Source: Stercorarius parasiticus
Taxonomy: Eukaryota; Chordata; Aves; Charadriiformes; Stercorariidae
Direction of reading: 5' to 3'
DNA: 64,000 nucleotides
Assembly: GCA_013396915.1 (NCBI GenBank)
Contig: VWZL01003425.1
Coordinates: 624,869-688,868, forward strand
Below, piece after piece: positions 48,096-59,110 of this stretch (the first letter of the stretch is position 1; every line of letters begins with the position of its first letter). The position numbers and the translations under genes were made by a program. A model generated the notes under the pieces. It was not told the DNA's origin, made no database searches, and worked only from the letters and a program-made list of their open reading frames with translations.

Positions 48096-49014
48096 AGGTT
48101 TGCTACAGTTTAGGGATTAGACCTTACTTAAGCAATAGGTAGGGAAGCTGTGAAATGTAGGTGGCAGAGAAGAATTAAAAGTAATAAACAGTCACAGAGA
48201 GCCTAAGCCTCCCTGCAGCCTGTTTGTGCAGTCCCATTTAATTGCTTTTAATAAATTGCCACTCTTCTAATTTGGTTTTGGAGCTTTAATTACTTTTATT
48301 TGGAATGTCAGAGGGAGCGTCTCCTCTGTAATGTTCCATAGAGGCTGCTGTTACATTTTTATAGTTTTAACCCTGATTGCCATTCCCTGAGAATGGGCAA
48401 CTATGTGTAGGTACTCTCAAAATGTGGTTTCTTTTTTCTCTGTACTGTTCTGGAATGAAACACTTCATATTTTTGTGCCAGGCTTGTGGCCTCTGTATCA
48501 CTGAGAGAATTGTCTGCATCTTGTCTGGACATTGAAAACTAGGCAGGACCTTATTGTGTAGTAAGCGCTCGTCCCCTGAATAAAGTTTGTGACTAGTACT
48601 CACACCAGGCAAAAGCTACTTTTTGTAACCTGTGAAACAACTGGCTAGTCCCAACTCAGACTGACGGATAAAGATTTTAAGTACATGTCCAATATCCACC
48701 AGTGTCTCTCTTTTGAAAATCCACATGGAAGCTATATGAGACCTGAACAATATGAGGGGGAGCTGACTGCACGCTTTTGAAAAGATTTTGCTCATAGCTG
48801 AGGCAGTGGAAAATAGACAGAAAAGTTGCCAGTAGTTTATTTCCAGGCTGTTTTATTGCTGCTTTGCAGATGAGCCTTGAGGACCAGCTTCATATCCACC
48901 CCAAGTTGCGGCCACGGCAGGGTGATACTATGGCACGGCAGTATCAAGACAAAGAGGCCTTGGACATAGACAGGGTGAATCGAGGTGAACAAATGGAGTG
49001 GGATCTTACAGAGA
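48096..49014. other. Intergenic; AT-rich candidate conserved block at 48175-48320
   Basis: No gene. The block 48175-48320 has homeodomain-type cores TAATTG (48239) and TAATTA (48287) in otherwise non-repetitive sequence. The part from 48840 to 49014 is GC-richer and not recognised; it may belong to the adjacent CR1 copy. Confidence 0.4.
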
Positions 49015-49191
49015 AGAAGTGAGCAGTGGCACAGGTTGCCCAGAGAGACCGTGGAGTCTCCATCCGTGGAGATATTCAAAAGACATGGCCCTGGGCAACC
49101 TGCTCCAGGAGGCCCTGCTGGAGCAGAGGGGTTGGACCAGGTGACCTTCCAAGGTCCAGTACAACCTCAGCCACTCTGTGATTCTGTGAGA
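49015..49191 (+). mobile_element. CR1 LINE 3' end, diverged subfamily
   Basis: Shows 'agtggcacaggttgcccaga', 'gagtctccatccgtggagat', 'attcaaaagacatggccctg', 'ggcaacctgctccaggaggc' and 'cactctgtgattctgtgag'. The 3' UTR text differs from the copies at 1-437 and 33831-34291, so it belongs to another CR1 subfamily. Confidence 0.9.
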
Positions 49192-49999
49192 TGGGAGGAT
49201 GCAAAAAAGGAGCTGATAAAAAGGTGTGAGGTGTAGGCAGTCACAAAGAACAGGAGAGATGCTCATCAAGATGCGAAAGAAGAAAGTGTGGTTCTGTAGT
49301 TAAAATCCTAACATCAAGGTTAGTCTATTTTACTAGTAATTCACACTCAGTGAATCATTTGCGCATCACTTCTACCTATAAAACCAGGATAATATTTGTC
49401 ACCGGGTTGTTGCAAGGGCAAGGTTGTCTCTGTTGGTAGAGATAGTTTGAGGTTAACTCAAGGGAGACCAGTCCTCAGAGGGAGAAAAATGAAGGTTTCA
49501 GTATTTAAAAAACCCCAAAGACTGACCCCCACCCCCAAAAAAACCCAAACCCAAACCCCCTCCTTTCTAGGAAGAAATCTTTTGAAAAGGCAGGAGAACG
49601 CCCTTCCTCCAAGTCACTTGTCATCAGCAAGGATGACCTGAACTCATCCTGAAGTGATGGAGGGAGGAGAGTGGAGAAACAGCCACGCTACTGCTGCTGT
49701 GTATCTTTATGTGATGCGAATGTTTTACTGTGCTGGCGTAACAGGCATATATGTTACGTGGCAGACAGACAGTGTGAAGCTGGTCACTGACTTTGCCTTC
49801 ACAAACACGTGTGGTATCCCGAAGTTGGCACAAGTTAAAAAACGCAGGTCAGCGTTGGGGTTTGCAGGCAGTCAGGAGGAGTGTAAATTCTCAAGGCTGT
49901 CTGTCCTTACAGAGTTAATTTTCGTTTCTGATCTCTTCTCTTTGTTCACGCTAATTATGCCACATTAACTTAAAAAAACAAAACAAAACCAACACAAAA
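49192..49999. other. Upstream flank of CRYBG3 with A/C-rich tracts
   Basis: Contains a short segment resembling an old SINE tail ('tctacctataaaaccaggat', near 49371-49390; weak) and two A/C-rich low-complexity tracts at about 49505-49561 and 49973-50018. The first has four C runs, so the minus strand is G-quadruplex-like. Confidence 0.5.
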
Positions 50000-50428
50000 A
50001 CCCAACCCAACACCCCTCCTCGGGAGGAGGCGGCAGGGCTACCCGCGGTGGTACTTCCCCCTTTGCTGCCATGGCTCTCCCCTCGCCTCCCTGCGCTCTC
50101 TCTGGGGCAGAAACTCCCTCCCCGGGCGTCTGGGGACGGCGGGGCTAATCCTTGCTGCGCCTGCCGAAGGGAAGGACGCTGCCGGAGCACGGATCGCGAT
50201 GAAACGCCTTCTCCTGCCCCAGCCTCTCCCTCTCTGCAGTTGCGCCACGACGGAGCCGCCCTCCCGCCTCCCCGGGCGGCAGTTCTTGTCCTTCCCGCTC
50301 CTCGCACGCGGACCCTCCTCCCCGCCATCTGCCGGCCTCCCCTCCGCCCCCCGCTCGCGCCGCCGGCGGGAAGGGGCGGGAAGCGGTGGAACGGCGGCTC
50401 CGCCCCGGGGGCGGTCGGCGGCCGCCCC

Positions 50429-50443
50429 NNNNNNNNNNNNNNN
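50429..50443. other. Assembly gap (15 N)
   Basis: Unknown bases 10 positions before the proposed CRYBG3 start codon, in a GC-rich tract. True length unknown. Confidence 1.
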
Positions 50444-50453
50444 GGCGGCGGCG

Positions 50454-50572
50454 ATGTCCGGCGGGGGCAGCCGGCGGCGGGCCGGCCCCTCCTGGCACAG
50501 CACCTTCTCCCGCTTCTTCGGCAGGAGCCCCCCTGGGGAGGGGGCGGTGGGGCGGCCGGCGGGCGCGAACAG
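50454..50572 (+). CDS. CRYBG3: CRYBG3 first coding exon (partial gene)
   Basis: CRYBG3 is a very large beta/gamma-crystallin-domain protein reported to act as an A-kinase anchoring protein. This exon encodes MSGGGSRRRAGPSWHSTFSR, then FFGRSPPGEGAVGRPAGAN, and ends in phase 2 at donor gtacgtgg. The ATG lies in a good context (gcggcgATGt). The same frame remains open upstream through the N gap to an ATG at 50199, so the start rests on the Kozak context and on the island layout. The identification comes from gene order after EPHA6 and ARL6 plus the short basic SWHSTFSRFF segment; the crystallin repeats lie outside the window. Confidence 0.65.
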
Positions 50573-50582
50573 GTACGTGGGG

Positions 50583-50617
50583 GACCGGACCGGACCGGAC
50601 CGGCGCGGCGCGGCGCG
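50583..50617. repeat. GC pentamer array next to CRYBG3 splice donor
   Basis: Four GACCG units followed by three GCGCG units, beginning 11 bases after exon 1. Seven uninterrupted 5-bp units. Confidence 0.95.
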
Positions 50618-53600
50618 GTGGGGGGCCCGGTGCCGTCCTATGCCCCGTCCCACCTGCGCCGTGAGCCCCCGGGGCGGAGGACGCGGGACCGTGCCGGCCG
50701 CCCCGGTAGATGTTGCAACACCAGTGGGCGAGAGAGGGAGAAGAAGCGGGTGTGTTCACTGCGCGGGGGGGGGCTGCCCGGACGTCCCGCTGCTGAGGTG
50801 CCGCAAGGCGCCACGGCCGGTAGCGGGGCGCGGGGGGGCTGGCTCCTGTGAGAGCGGCGGCCCCGGCTGGCGCGGTGGCTTGTCACAGGGAGTTTGAAAC
50901 CGGGGGCGGGGAGGGGAGCTGAACGCCGACATCCTCCGAGCTCCTTCTTTTCGGCGGTGGCGTTTTTTTTTAATTCGCCGTAACTGCGAGGTGGGTCGCC
51001 TCGGCGGGCCCGGCGTTCGCGCGGGGGGACCGTTGAGGGGTCCTGTCGGCGGTTGGCCTGACCGCTGGGGTGAGCGCCGGCGGCCCGGCCGAGCGACGGG
51101 AATCCCGCGGGCAGCGGGCGCTCGCCGCGCACAGGCGGCTGCGGGGCGGCTGCTCCGTCCCGGGTGTGGGGGTTCGGCGTGGGCGTCGGCGGTGGGCCGG
51201 GCCGCCCCCCCGGCTTGTTCCGCAGGTGCTGCAACCCCCTTCCTCGGAAACCGAAAGCGGTGCAGGGCGCGGGGGGGCTGTGAGGGGTTTAGGGTTGTTT
51301 TGTTTGTTTGAGTTCCTTTTGTTTTGTGGTTTTTCTTCCTTCTTCTTTTCATTTTTCACACTTACAGTTTTGTTTTGGACTGGTGTAAATCAGATGTTAA
51401 TGCAACATAAATATTACTGATGTGTTTAAGTCTCGATGCAAAAGTTGTGGTTGATGGAAACCTGGTTATTAATAATTATTTTTTAGCACAGGGAGACTTT
51501 ACAAGATGAAAAGTTTTGGAAACTTCTTGTGTATTTGTTCCTCTTCCTTTTTTCCTTTTTTTTTTTTTTCCTGATTTCTACGTTTACCTAGGAAAGAAGC
51601 ACCGATGAAGTTTTCATCTGCTTCTCATGCAGTCTTATTGTTGTCCCCAGTTAATTACTATATTTTTGTGGTGAAAAGGTGCCAGCTGGCTAGGCCTTAT
51701 TTCCTCAGGTGTAGTACTTATTTTTTGCTTTTAACATGTTGGTTTTAATCTTTGAATCATTCTTGATACTGTGTAGGTTTGTGTTTAAACCAGCAGACAA
51801 GTAAGTACAGTTTAATCAGATAGATAGTGGGTATCACAGTAGTTCTTGCAGTGGAAGAACTTTAGGATCTTGCTTGCGTATTCTCAGCAATCATGAAAAA
51901 TAGCAGAGTGTATTGCTGCCTTGTACTGGCCATCTTAAGCAGTCTCATATATGCACCATGAGGATTTTTAACTTTGAGGGTTTGTTTTACTTGTAAGCAT
52001 TTGAGGCCAAGGATCCACTGGCCTTTCATGAGCACGAAACATTGCTTTTTATTTCCTGGGGGGGGAAAATAACAACCCAGGAGCAAGGCTGCCAAATCAA
52101 GGGCATCTTTACAGTTGCAGGAGTAGTGTGGCTATTGCATCTGGCAGGGGTGGTTAAGATATGGGAGAAGGAAAAGGCTTGGATTTGGCCGAGGACCTGA
52201 AGAGGCAATAGGAGAGGTTTCGTCAGACGACTCCTTGCTGGCTTCCTACAGCTGTGGTTCGGAATAAACAAAAAAGCATAGCGGGTCACGTTGGTAAGGA
52301 GGAGGGTGATGCCAGTTCAGTGGTTTGCGCGCTAAACAGCCTTTCTGCAGGTAGCACTGGTGGTAGACCTGCTCCATTTAACTTGGGGATGGAGTCTTAT
52401 TATCTTTATCTAAATCACGGTTTCATTTCCTGCAGTCAAGAGCCTTTCCTTTATTAGGAAGCTGGGATCGTCCACATAGATATGAAAAGGTTTGGGCTTC
52501 TTGGCTTTGTTCTTTTAACTCCTCACGGTTAGCTGGTGGCTGTGATTCCTTTCTGGAGTGGAAGCAAGCAAAAAACCCTCCCACTCTGAGGAGTCCAATT
52601 TGGTATGGTAAGGAGCTTTTTTTGTTGTGCTGGGTTGCGGCGTGGTGTGTTAGTCAGGAATGCTGATGTTCTCGTATTTGATTTCCACTGGTAGCCTTCT
52701 TCACAGATTAGCGTAATTGCATACATTAAGCAGCACTAGGTTGGGATGAGTGCCGCAGGTTTGCTTGTCATGTTTATTTAGTGAGCTTGGCTGTGTAGAA
52801 AAATGGATTACTGAACAAAGCGTGTGTGTGGGGAAGGGGAACCAATGCTGCTTTGTATGCTTATTGTTAAGGTGTGGATGGAGTGTGTGAGGTGACTTGG
52901 GGAATACGTCTTTCGTGAAGCATTATGAGAAACGTATACACCAGGATGGTTAATTTCTTGTTCACGTTATCAGTATGATATATATTGGAACCAGATCAAA
53001 TTTGAAATATATAGAAAGAAACTTTTGTATGGAGATGTTTTACCTAGCGTTGCCTTTCAAAAAAGCAGAACACTTAAGTAAAGGGGCAGGAGAGGGAGCA
53101 ATATGTTATACAGGGGCAAATACACCCCCGGTGTACCTGCGTTGACCTCTGGAGACACGCATCATGCTTAATGCCTCTGCAGAACATGACGGTTTCCTAA
53201 ATCTAAAAAACGTGCAGAAATGAGCCTGCATGTGTCCAAAAGTCATTCTCCATCTGCTCCCACAAGTTAGGCAACAGCGGCTGGATAGAAGCCGCCAACT
53301 TTCCTTCCCACAGCTGCCCCTCAGCTCCGCAGGGTATGGAGCTCTTGTCCTCTCTTGCTCCAGGCACCATGTTCAGACTTAGCTTTAAAAAAACAAACCC
53401 AAACCTACTATGGCCTTGGTTTAAAATAGGAGGAAGAGGAGGGCGGGCATTACATTGTTTGTTAATGAGTGTCTTAGACTCTTCTGAGAACGTCATTTGA
53501 CGAAGAGCTTATGTTAATAACTTGACCTTACAGCAATTTGTAGCTCTGATGAACATGAGAATTGCTGGAGGCTGGCTTGCTTGTGGAAAAAATAACCTAT

Positions 53601-56600
53601 GCAGATTAGTTGCAAGTTCCGTGGTGGCAAAAAGCTCAGCACATGCGTTAAGGGCTTACTTGGCCTTGACGTAAGATGTAGACAAATGTGAGGTATCTCC
53701 CACCGAGCACTTTCCTGCATGTGTTCTTCAGAGTTGGGGCTGCTTTGAACAAGGGCTTCGGGGTTTTTCGTCCTAGTTCTTTATCATTAATTTCTGTCGA
53801 AGGCAGTCATTATGCTCTACTCAGGTATTCACTACTTTCAATAATACAAAACTGATTATTTGTTACCGCAGTGTTTGTCCTGGAGCAGTCTAAATCCCCA
53901 GGGTGAAAAAATCCCATTGAATTTTTACTATTCTAATGGGAGTCTGATATTTTTATTCTTTTACTTTTTTTAATACATGTTTCTTTAGTCCATCTGAACG
54001 AAGATACAGCTTTTACAGTGTAAGTCAATCCACTGCAGATTGTTTCAGAAATAAGCAGCTTCCGTGACTGAGCAGTTGTGTTGCAAATAAACATGACCTT
54101 TGAGGTCATGTTAGAAGGTGCCAAGGAGGTGTGACACTTTTCGCTGATCACTTTAACCCAGAGCTAACTCCAAAATCTCCTTTAAACTATTCATTATTCT
54201 GGATATTGTTTAGCAGGTTTATTTCAGGTTTATCTTTTTCCCTCCAAGTACTGTTGGTTGGTTGGTGAGTCAAATAACTACCAGTGGGCCTTTGTTGGGT
54301 TTGTCCAGATATTTCTTCTGCATCGCTGAATTGTACCAGAGACATCAAACAGGGAAGAACAAGCTTTTATTTGGTTTTAGAGGGCTTAGCTTTTTTTTAT
54401 TATTATTATTTTTTCAGGCTGAGATTATTGTTCTGTTCATCCATTAGTTTCTAACGACAAGCTTTCAGAGATGGAAGAACTTTGCTTGTTCTGCCTGAGG
54501 AGAGATTAGAGAGTCTTTCTTCCTTTGGGACTGCCAGTCATTGTTCCTGTTTACAAAGAACGTGTATTTTTGTAGTTGTAAAAACTGTGGTTTTGGGGAC
54601 TGCTGGGAATTGATTGAAAGGGGAGTAATACGTTTTAAACTTATTTCCTCTGAAGTTACTACCTCCTGGCTGGTTTTTATTCAGGTGCTATTAACATCTA
54701 TGAAGAAATCCATTGTTTGCTGAAAAAATCAATCTCTGCTTTCTAATAAAGAAACTTTTTCCTTTAAACGGCCGAGCATAATTTTTTTGTTGTTAAAATT
54801 TAACTCATTTGTGAGTGTGTATCAGGGATGATGGTTTGTAGAATCAGCAAGGGGAATACTCCAGCCATGTAGAAGAATTCAAATTAGGCTTATCTAAGCA
54901 AGATGCATTATAAAAATGTTCTGTTCACTTCTGAATTTGGGGTGGCTTTTTTTTGTTTCTTTGTGCTTCCTAGATTTTTCTATTATGACTTTTATCGCAG
55001 GATAATTCAAAATAGTAGCAAAGGCCCTCATGCAGCAGGGTACCAAAGTGGTTGCCTATAATTAAATAGGTAAATAGTTCTGTGCACTCTAGTGGGACTA
55101 CTTGTTTGATTAGTTAGGCGCATACCTAGACATCTTATGGAAAGGTTCTGAGACCAGAAGGAGCAAGCCCAGCAGCTGGCCATGTATGCGTGAGACATCT
55201 TGTAAAGGAAATGTTACCAGAGTATTAAATGTAATAGCAGCACTTCTTGGAAGAAACAAAGCAACATATTCTTTTCCCCTATTTTAAATGTTAACAGCGT
55301 TGTCTCCTTTCCAATTATTGGCATAAGTGTTAGAGTTAATACAAAAATATTTCCAAAACAGCTGGTTTTAAGGAACTGTTTTGCAAAGATGAAAACTTCC
55401 TGTTCTTCTCCTCTGGTGAACAAAAGACTCACAGGTGAAAAAAAAAAACCACCCAAATTCAGAAACATGTTACTGTGGGGATTGTATTTCTGATTACCGA
55501 AACTTCTTAAAAGGATGAAAACCCAGCTATTGCTTTTATTTTCTGATTATTTTTGGATTTCATACAATTCAGTTAGTATATACTATTATACTTCCAGACA
55601 GTAGCACAGCACTATGTTGCTTAGGCTTTCCAGGGCTTATTAATATATCTATCTATCTGGTATTGTAATTTCTAAAATAATTTTTATAAATTCTAACTGA
55701 CTTTACAGCATCACTTTTGAAGACTCTTAAGATCAGAAACGTGGATTTCTGTAGTCGTTTCACTTTCTCATGTCAATTTTGCAACATGAAATGTAGTCTC
55801 TAATTTTGTTGTGTTAATGTGATTTCATGACGTGCCTCATTTTGAAATGGAGTCTTGTTTTTCTGAATGTTCCAGTGTTTCTTGAATTGCTAAAATTTTT
55901 TACTGAAGGCAGTATGGCTGCTTAAGCAGTTTGGAGGTCTTAGAGCCTAAGTGTATGAACATGTGAAGTGCGTGGATCTGCACTTCACCTGTGGACAGTG
56001 TTGTGTAGGGAAAAATGTAAGAGGAAGTATTTCTTGTGAGCACACGAAGAGCAAATGCAGAAAGAATTCCAGTGACAACAGACTCTTTTTTTTAATCATC
56101 AGTTAAATGCTCCAAATTTAGACATCAAATTTATTTTGGTTGAATGGAAAATGCATGCTTTGAACGTGAAAGAGGCAACCTTGGTAACAACTGGAAAGTG
56201 TAGGATACTTCCCAATGGATATTCTGCAAGTAAAACGTGTGAGAACTGGAAAAGTATATTCTTGTGTTGAACAAGTAGCCTTGTGTGCCTCTACCAAGAG
56301 TTTTCCGCTCCAGCCTGAGTAGAAGAGCTCGCTGCATTTTACTCGTGATACCAGTCTCTCTTGCTTGTTTTTTTCCTGGGTGCTTTTTCTTAATGACATC
56401 TTTTAAAAATTGTGTAATGCTCTGTTTATCAGGAGGACAGCAGTTGCTGCTTTAAAGCCTTCCTGGATTAATTTTTTTAATATCTCATATTTTCATGCCA
56501 TTTGTAAGTAACATCGTTGATCCCCAATCCTGCAAACGTGCCATTTCAAAACAGATGTGTAATGGGCTGCCTACTCTATTCTCTATTAATTAAATAATTT

Positions 56601-58289
56601 TAACCTCAATAAACTTAAAAGTTTATAAGTCTGTTTCTGATATACCAAGTTTATGTGCTAGTGGCCCGTAACATTTATTTCATAAGGATGTTGGAAACTG
56701 TAAGCAGTCAGACTGGCAAATATGGAGCAGATTCTACATTAATGTTGGTTACTATGCTTGACAGATGCCAGAAGAAAAACCTTGATGTAATCTGATATAA
56801 TCCTACTGCCCAATATTGAAGTAGGCTCTACTCAGAAGCATTTGTATTTCTTTTCTCTAGCCTTTGTACGTCTGTCCAGTTCCCTCACATGTAAAAAAGA
56901 TTGTTATTCAGCAAGGGTGATCATGGGCCATCATACTTATTTCACTTAGTTCTGGCCTTTAAACTTAAAGGTACATGTTCGATGTAAAGTCATGGTTTGG
57001 TTCTTGCATTTTCCATGTAAATTTTCATTGTAGTATGTGGCATAGCTGTGATTTTATAACATCTTTATTTTCCATAATATTTTGAGTTGCATTTTGAAAG
57101 AGGATTAAAAAAAAATCTTCGCTTACACTATGTGAGCTACATGGAGTTAGTATATGTGACACAGCACTGCTAATGCAGAATGTGAAGCTGACCTAGCTTT
57201 GCCACAGAAGCGAAGAACAGTGTGTAAATAAGCAGCATAAACAGGTCTGAGAGGAAAAATTGTTTCAGTTAAAACAACCTAAATTGCTTAATGCTGTCTG
57301 TAATGAAACCAGTTTCGAAGTGGAATAGTTTACTGAATATAATACGTTTTGTGCTATTTCAGCACTTAAATTAATCAGCTGGTTCTAACGCTTGTCTTGC
57401 CTAAGTTCTTGCCTCCTCCTGGCTCCATTTTCTCCTTCCTTACCTTTCTCTGCTTTCTGTTCCTTTTCCTCCCCTTCTTATTTGTTAAAAATCAAATAGC
57501 AGCTTTGCTTTCCTTTGACCCTCTAATTTCAAACTCGCTAACTTGTTTTTGTAATTTCCATTTATATTAATGTCTCCTTTACTGCTCCTCCCCTGTGTGT
57601 GTGGCCTAAGCTTAAGCACGGAAGTAGGAGCCAGGAACTTCACATCCAAATTTCTGTGCAAACACTCCCTCTCACTTTATGATAAGCCCCAACAGCCTTG
57701 CCAGAGACTAGGGGAAGACTTTGTCACTGCTAATATAATTTGGTTTTCCAAGAACAGGGTTAGCCTCGGGAATCTTGCTGAGAAGTTGGGTAAAATTTTT
57801 CATTTTGAAGCTTTTGAAAAAGGAGCGATATTCTATTTTGGGGAGGAGGGAAACAGAGGAAAGAGCTCTTTATTTGTCTCTACTTTCTGTTAAAATGCTA
57901 GCATCTTTATTTTCTGTTAAAATACTAATGTATTTTAATTGTCATTTGATGCAGAAGGCAGATTTTAGGAATCTTCATTGATTTCCTCACCAATTTAAGG
58001 CGCATCTTGTTGCCACTGGGCTTTACAGTAACATTTTCCTTTCAATTCATTTAGCAAATGTTTAGTGTACCCTTGCTTATGTCATTTGATAATATATGCC
58101 AAAAGTGTGACCCTTAAAAAATTGACTTTTTTTCGTAGATCAGGTTCTGATAGTTCTAGCTGCACAGCACACAAATGGCTTCACAAGTGTGACATTAGTA
58201 TCTAGAGTAAGGTGTTGGCATTTCACTTTTAAGTCTATTGTATTTGGTAGGATTATAGGAGAAGGTTTGAAAAGTTGATATACCAAGCC

Positions 58290-59110
58290 TTCTGGGTGAC
58301 CTGAGAAGTTAATAAACATGTTGTTGATCCTATCATCTCTGGAGGATGGGAAATGTCAAACTCGGTTTTGTTTATGAGGTGACAGCTTCAGTTAACAAAC
58401 TGCTGAAATAGTATCCTTAGACTCTTTAAGGCATCTGACTTGGTGTTGATGCTCCAATTAAAATATTTGCAAGTGTAATGGCAGTGGGCTAAGAATCAAC
58501 ATACGGAGGGATATAAAAAGTCTGAATGTGAAAATAATTTTCTACTCGATCTACTTGAAGAAAATTAAAAGGACATATTTTTGAATCAATTTATTTAGTA
58601 TCTTCACAACTAATTCGAAAGAGGACAAAACCGTAGCATGTGAAGTTTGCAGATGACTAGAGCGAGAAGTATGGGAATCACCATGTAGATGACAACATTA
58701 AAAGCAGACTGAGTTGCCACGGTTGACAATCAGCTAAATGTGAGCTGCCAAAGCAAAGTGGTGGCTCAGAGAGAAAACGTGGTTCTCGGATGTATAAATT
58801 GCAAAGTACATGTATTCTGTGGATGAACTTTGGTTACTAGAGTACTCAGTCTAGTTGCGCTGTCCACAATTTATTATGAAAAAGATGCTGACAAAGTTAA
58901 AAGAGCTCTGAGAAGATCTCCAGAACAATTTGATGTCTGGAAAACCTCCCTTACAGAATAAAATTAAGCAGCTCAATAGCATTTAGTTCATCTAAGAGAG
59001 GGTTTTGAAATGACAGGGTTACAGTTTGAGGAATGACTCTGCCTCAAGGTATATGAGATTTAAGTGCTTCATATCATAGGATACCTGTGACTTGAAGAGG
59101 ATGTTTGAAC
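58290..59110 (+). mobile_element. Ancient CR1/L3-like LINE 3' part, plus strand
   Basis: A decayed reverse-transcriptase end and 3' region of an old amniote LINE. 'aaggcatctgacttggtg' (near 58430) corresponds to the RT block KA(F/S)DLV. AAG TTT GCA GAT GAC at 58643-58657 spells K-F-A-D-D, the catalytic FADD motif. It is followed by 'cagctaaatgtgagctgcca' and 'tctggaaaacctcccttaca', typical of the downstream part of these elements. A stop codon follows the FADD motif directly and the frame is broken elsewhere. It is much older than the CR1 tails in this window. Confidence 0.75.

Larger units (their letters stand above)
50000..51290 (+). promoter_or_regulatory. CpG island, likely CRYBG3 promoter
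   Basis: About 1.3 kb of very GC-rich, CpG-dense sequence surrounding the first CRYBG3 coding exon. TATA-less and broad, as in housekeeping-type promoters. It contains GC boxes such as 'ggggcgggaa' and 'ggggcgggga'. The large ORFs on both strands here reflect base composition, not genes. The transcription start site cannot be fixed. Confidence 0.75.

Noticed and set aside
49528..49561. Telomere-like repeat (CCCAAA units)
   Set aside because: Units are CCCAAA rather than the vertebrate CCCTAA, and few in number; a low-complexity tract is the simpler reading.
50039..50851. Long overlapping ORFs of about 200-267 codons on both strands in the GC-rich island
   Set aside because: They overlap in all frames, span the N gap, are rich in Arg, Gly, Pro and Ala as expected from base composition, and only the SWHSTFSRFF frame has support from position and splicing.
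50638..51359. Minus-strand ORFs of 129-198 codons
   Set aside because: GC-driven stop-free frames in the CpG island, with no recognisable domain and no supporting splice sites.
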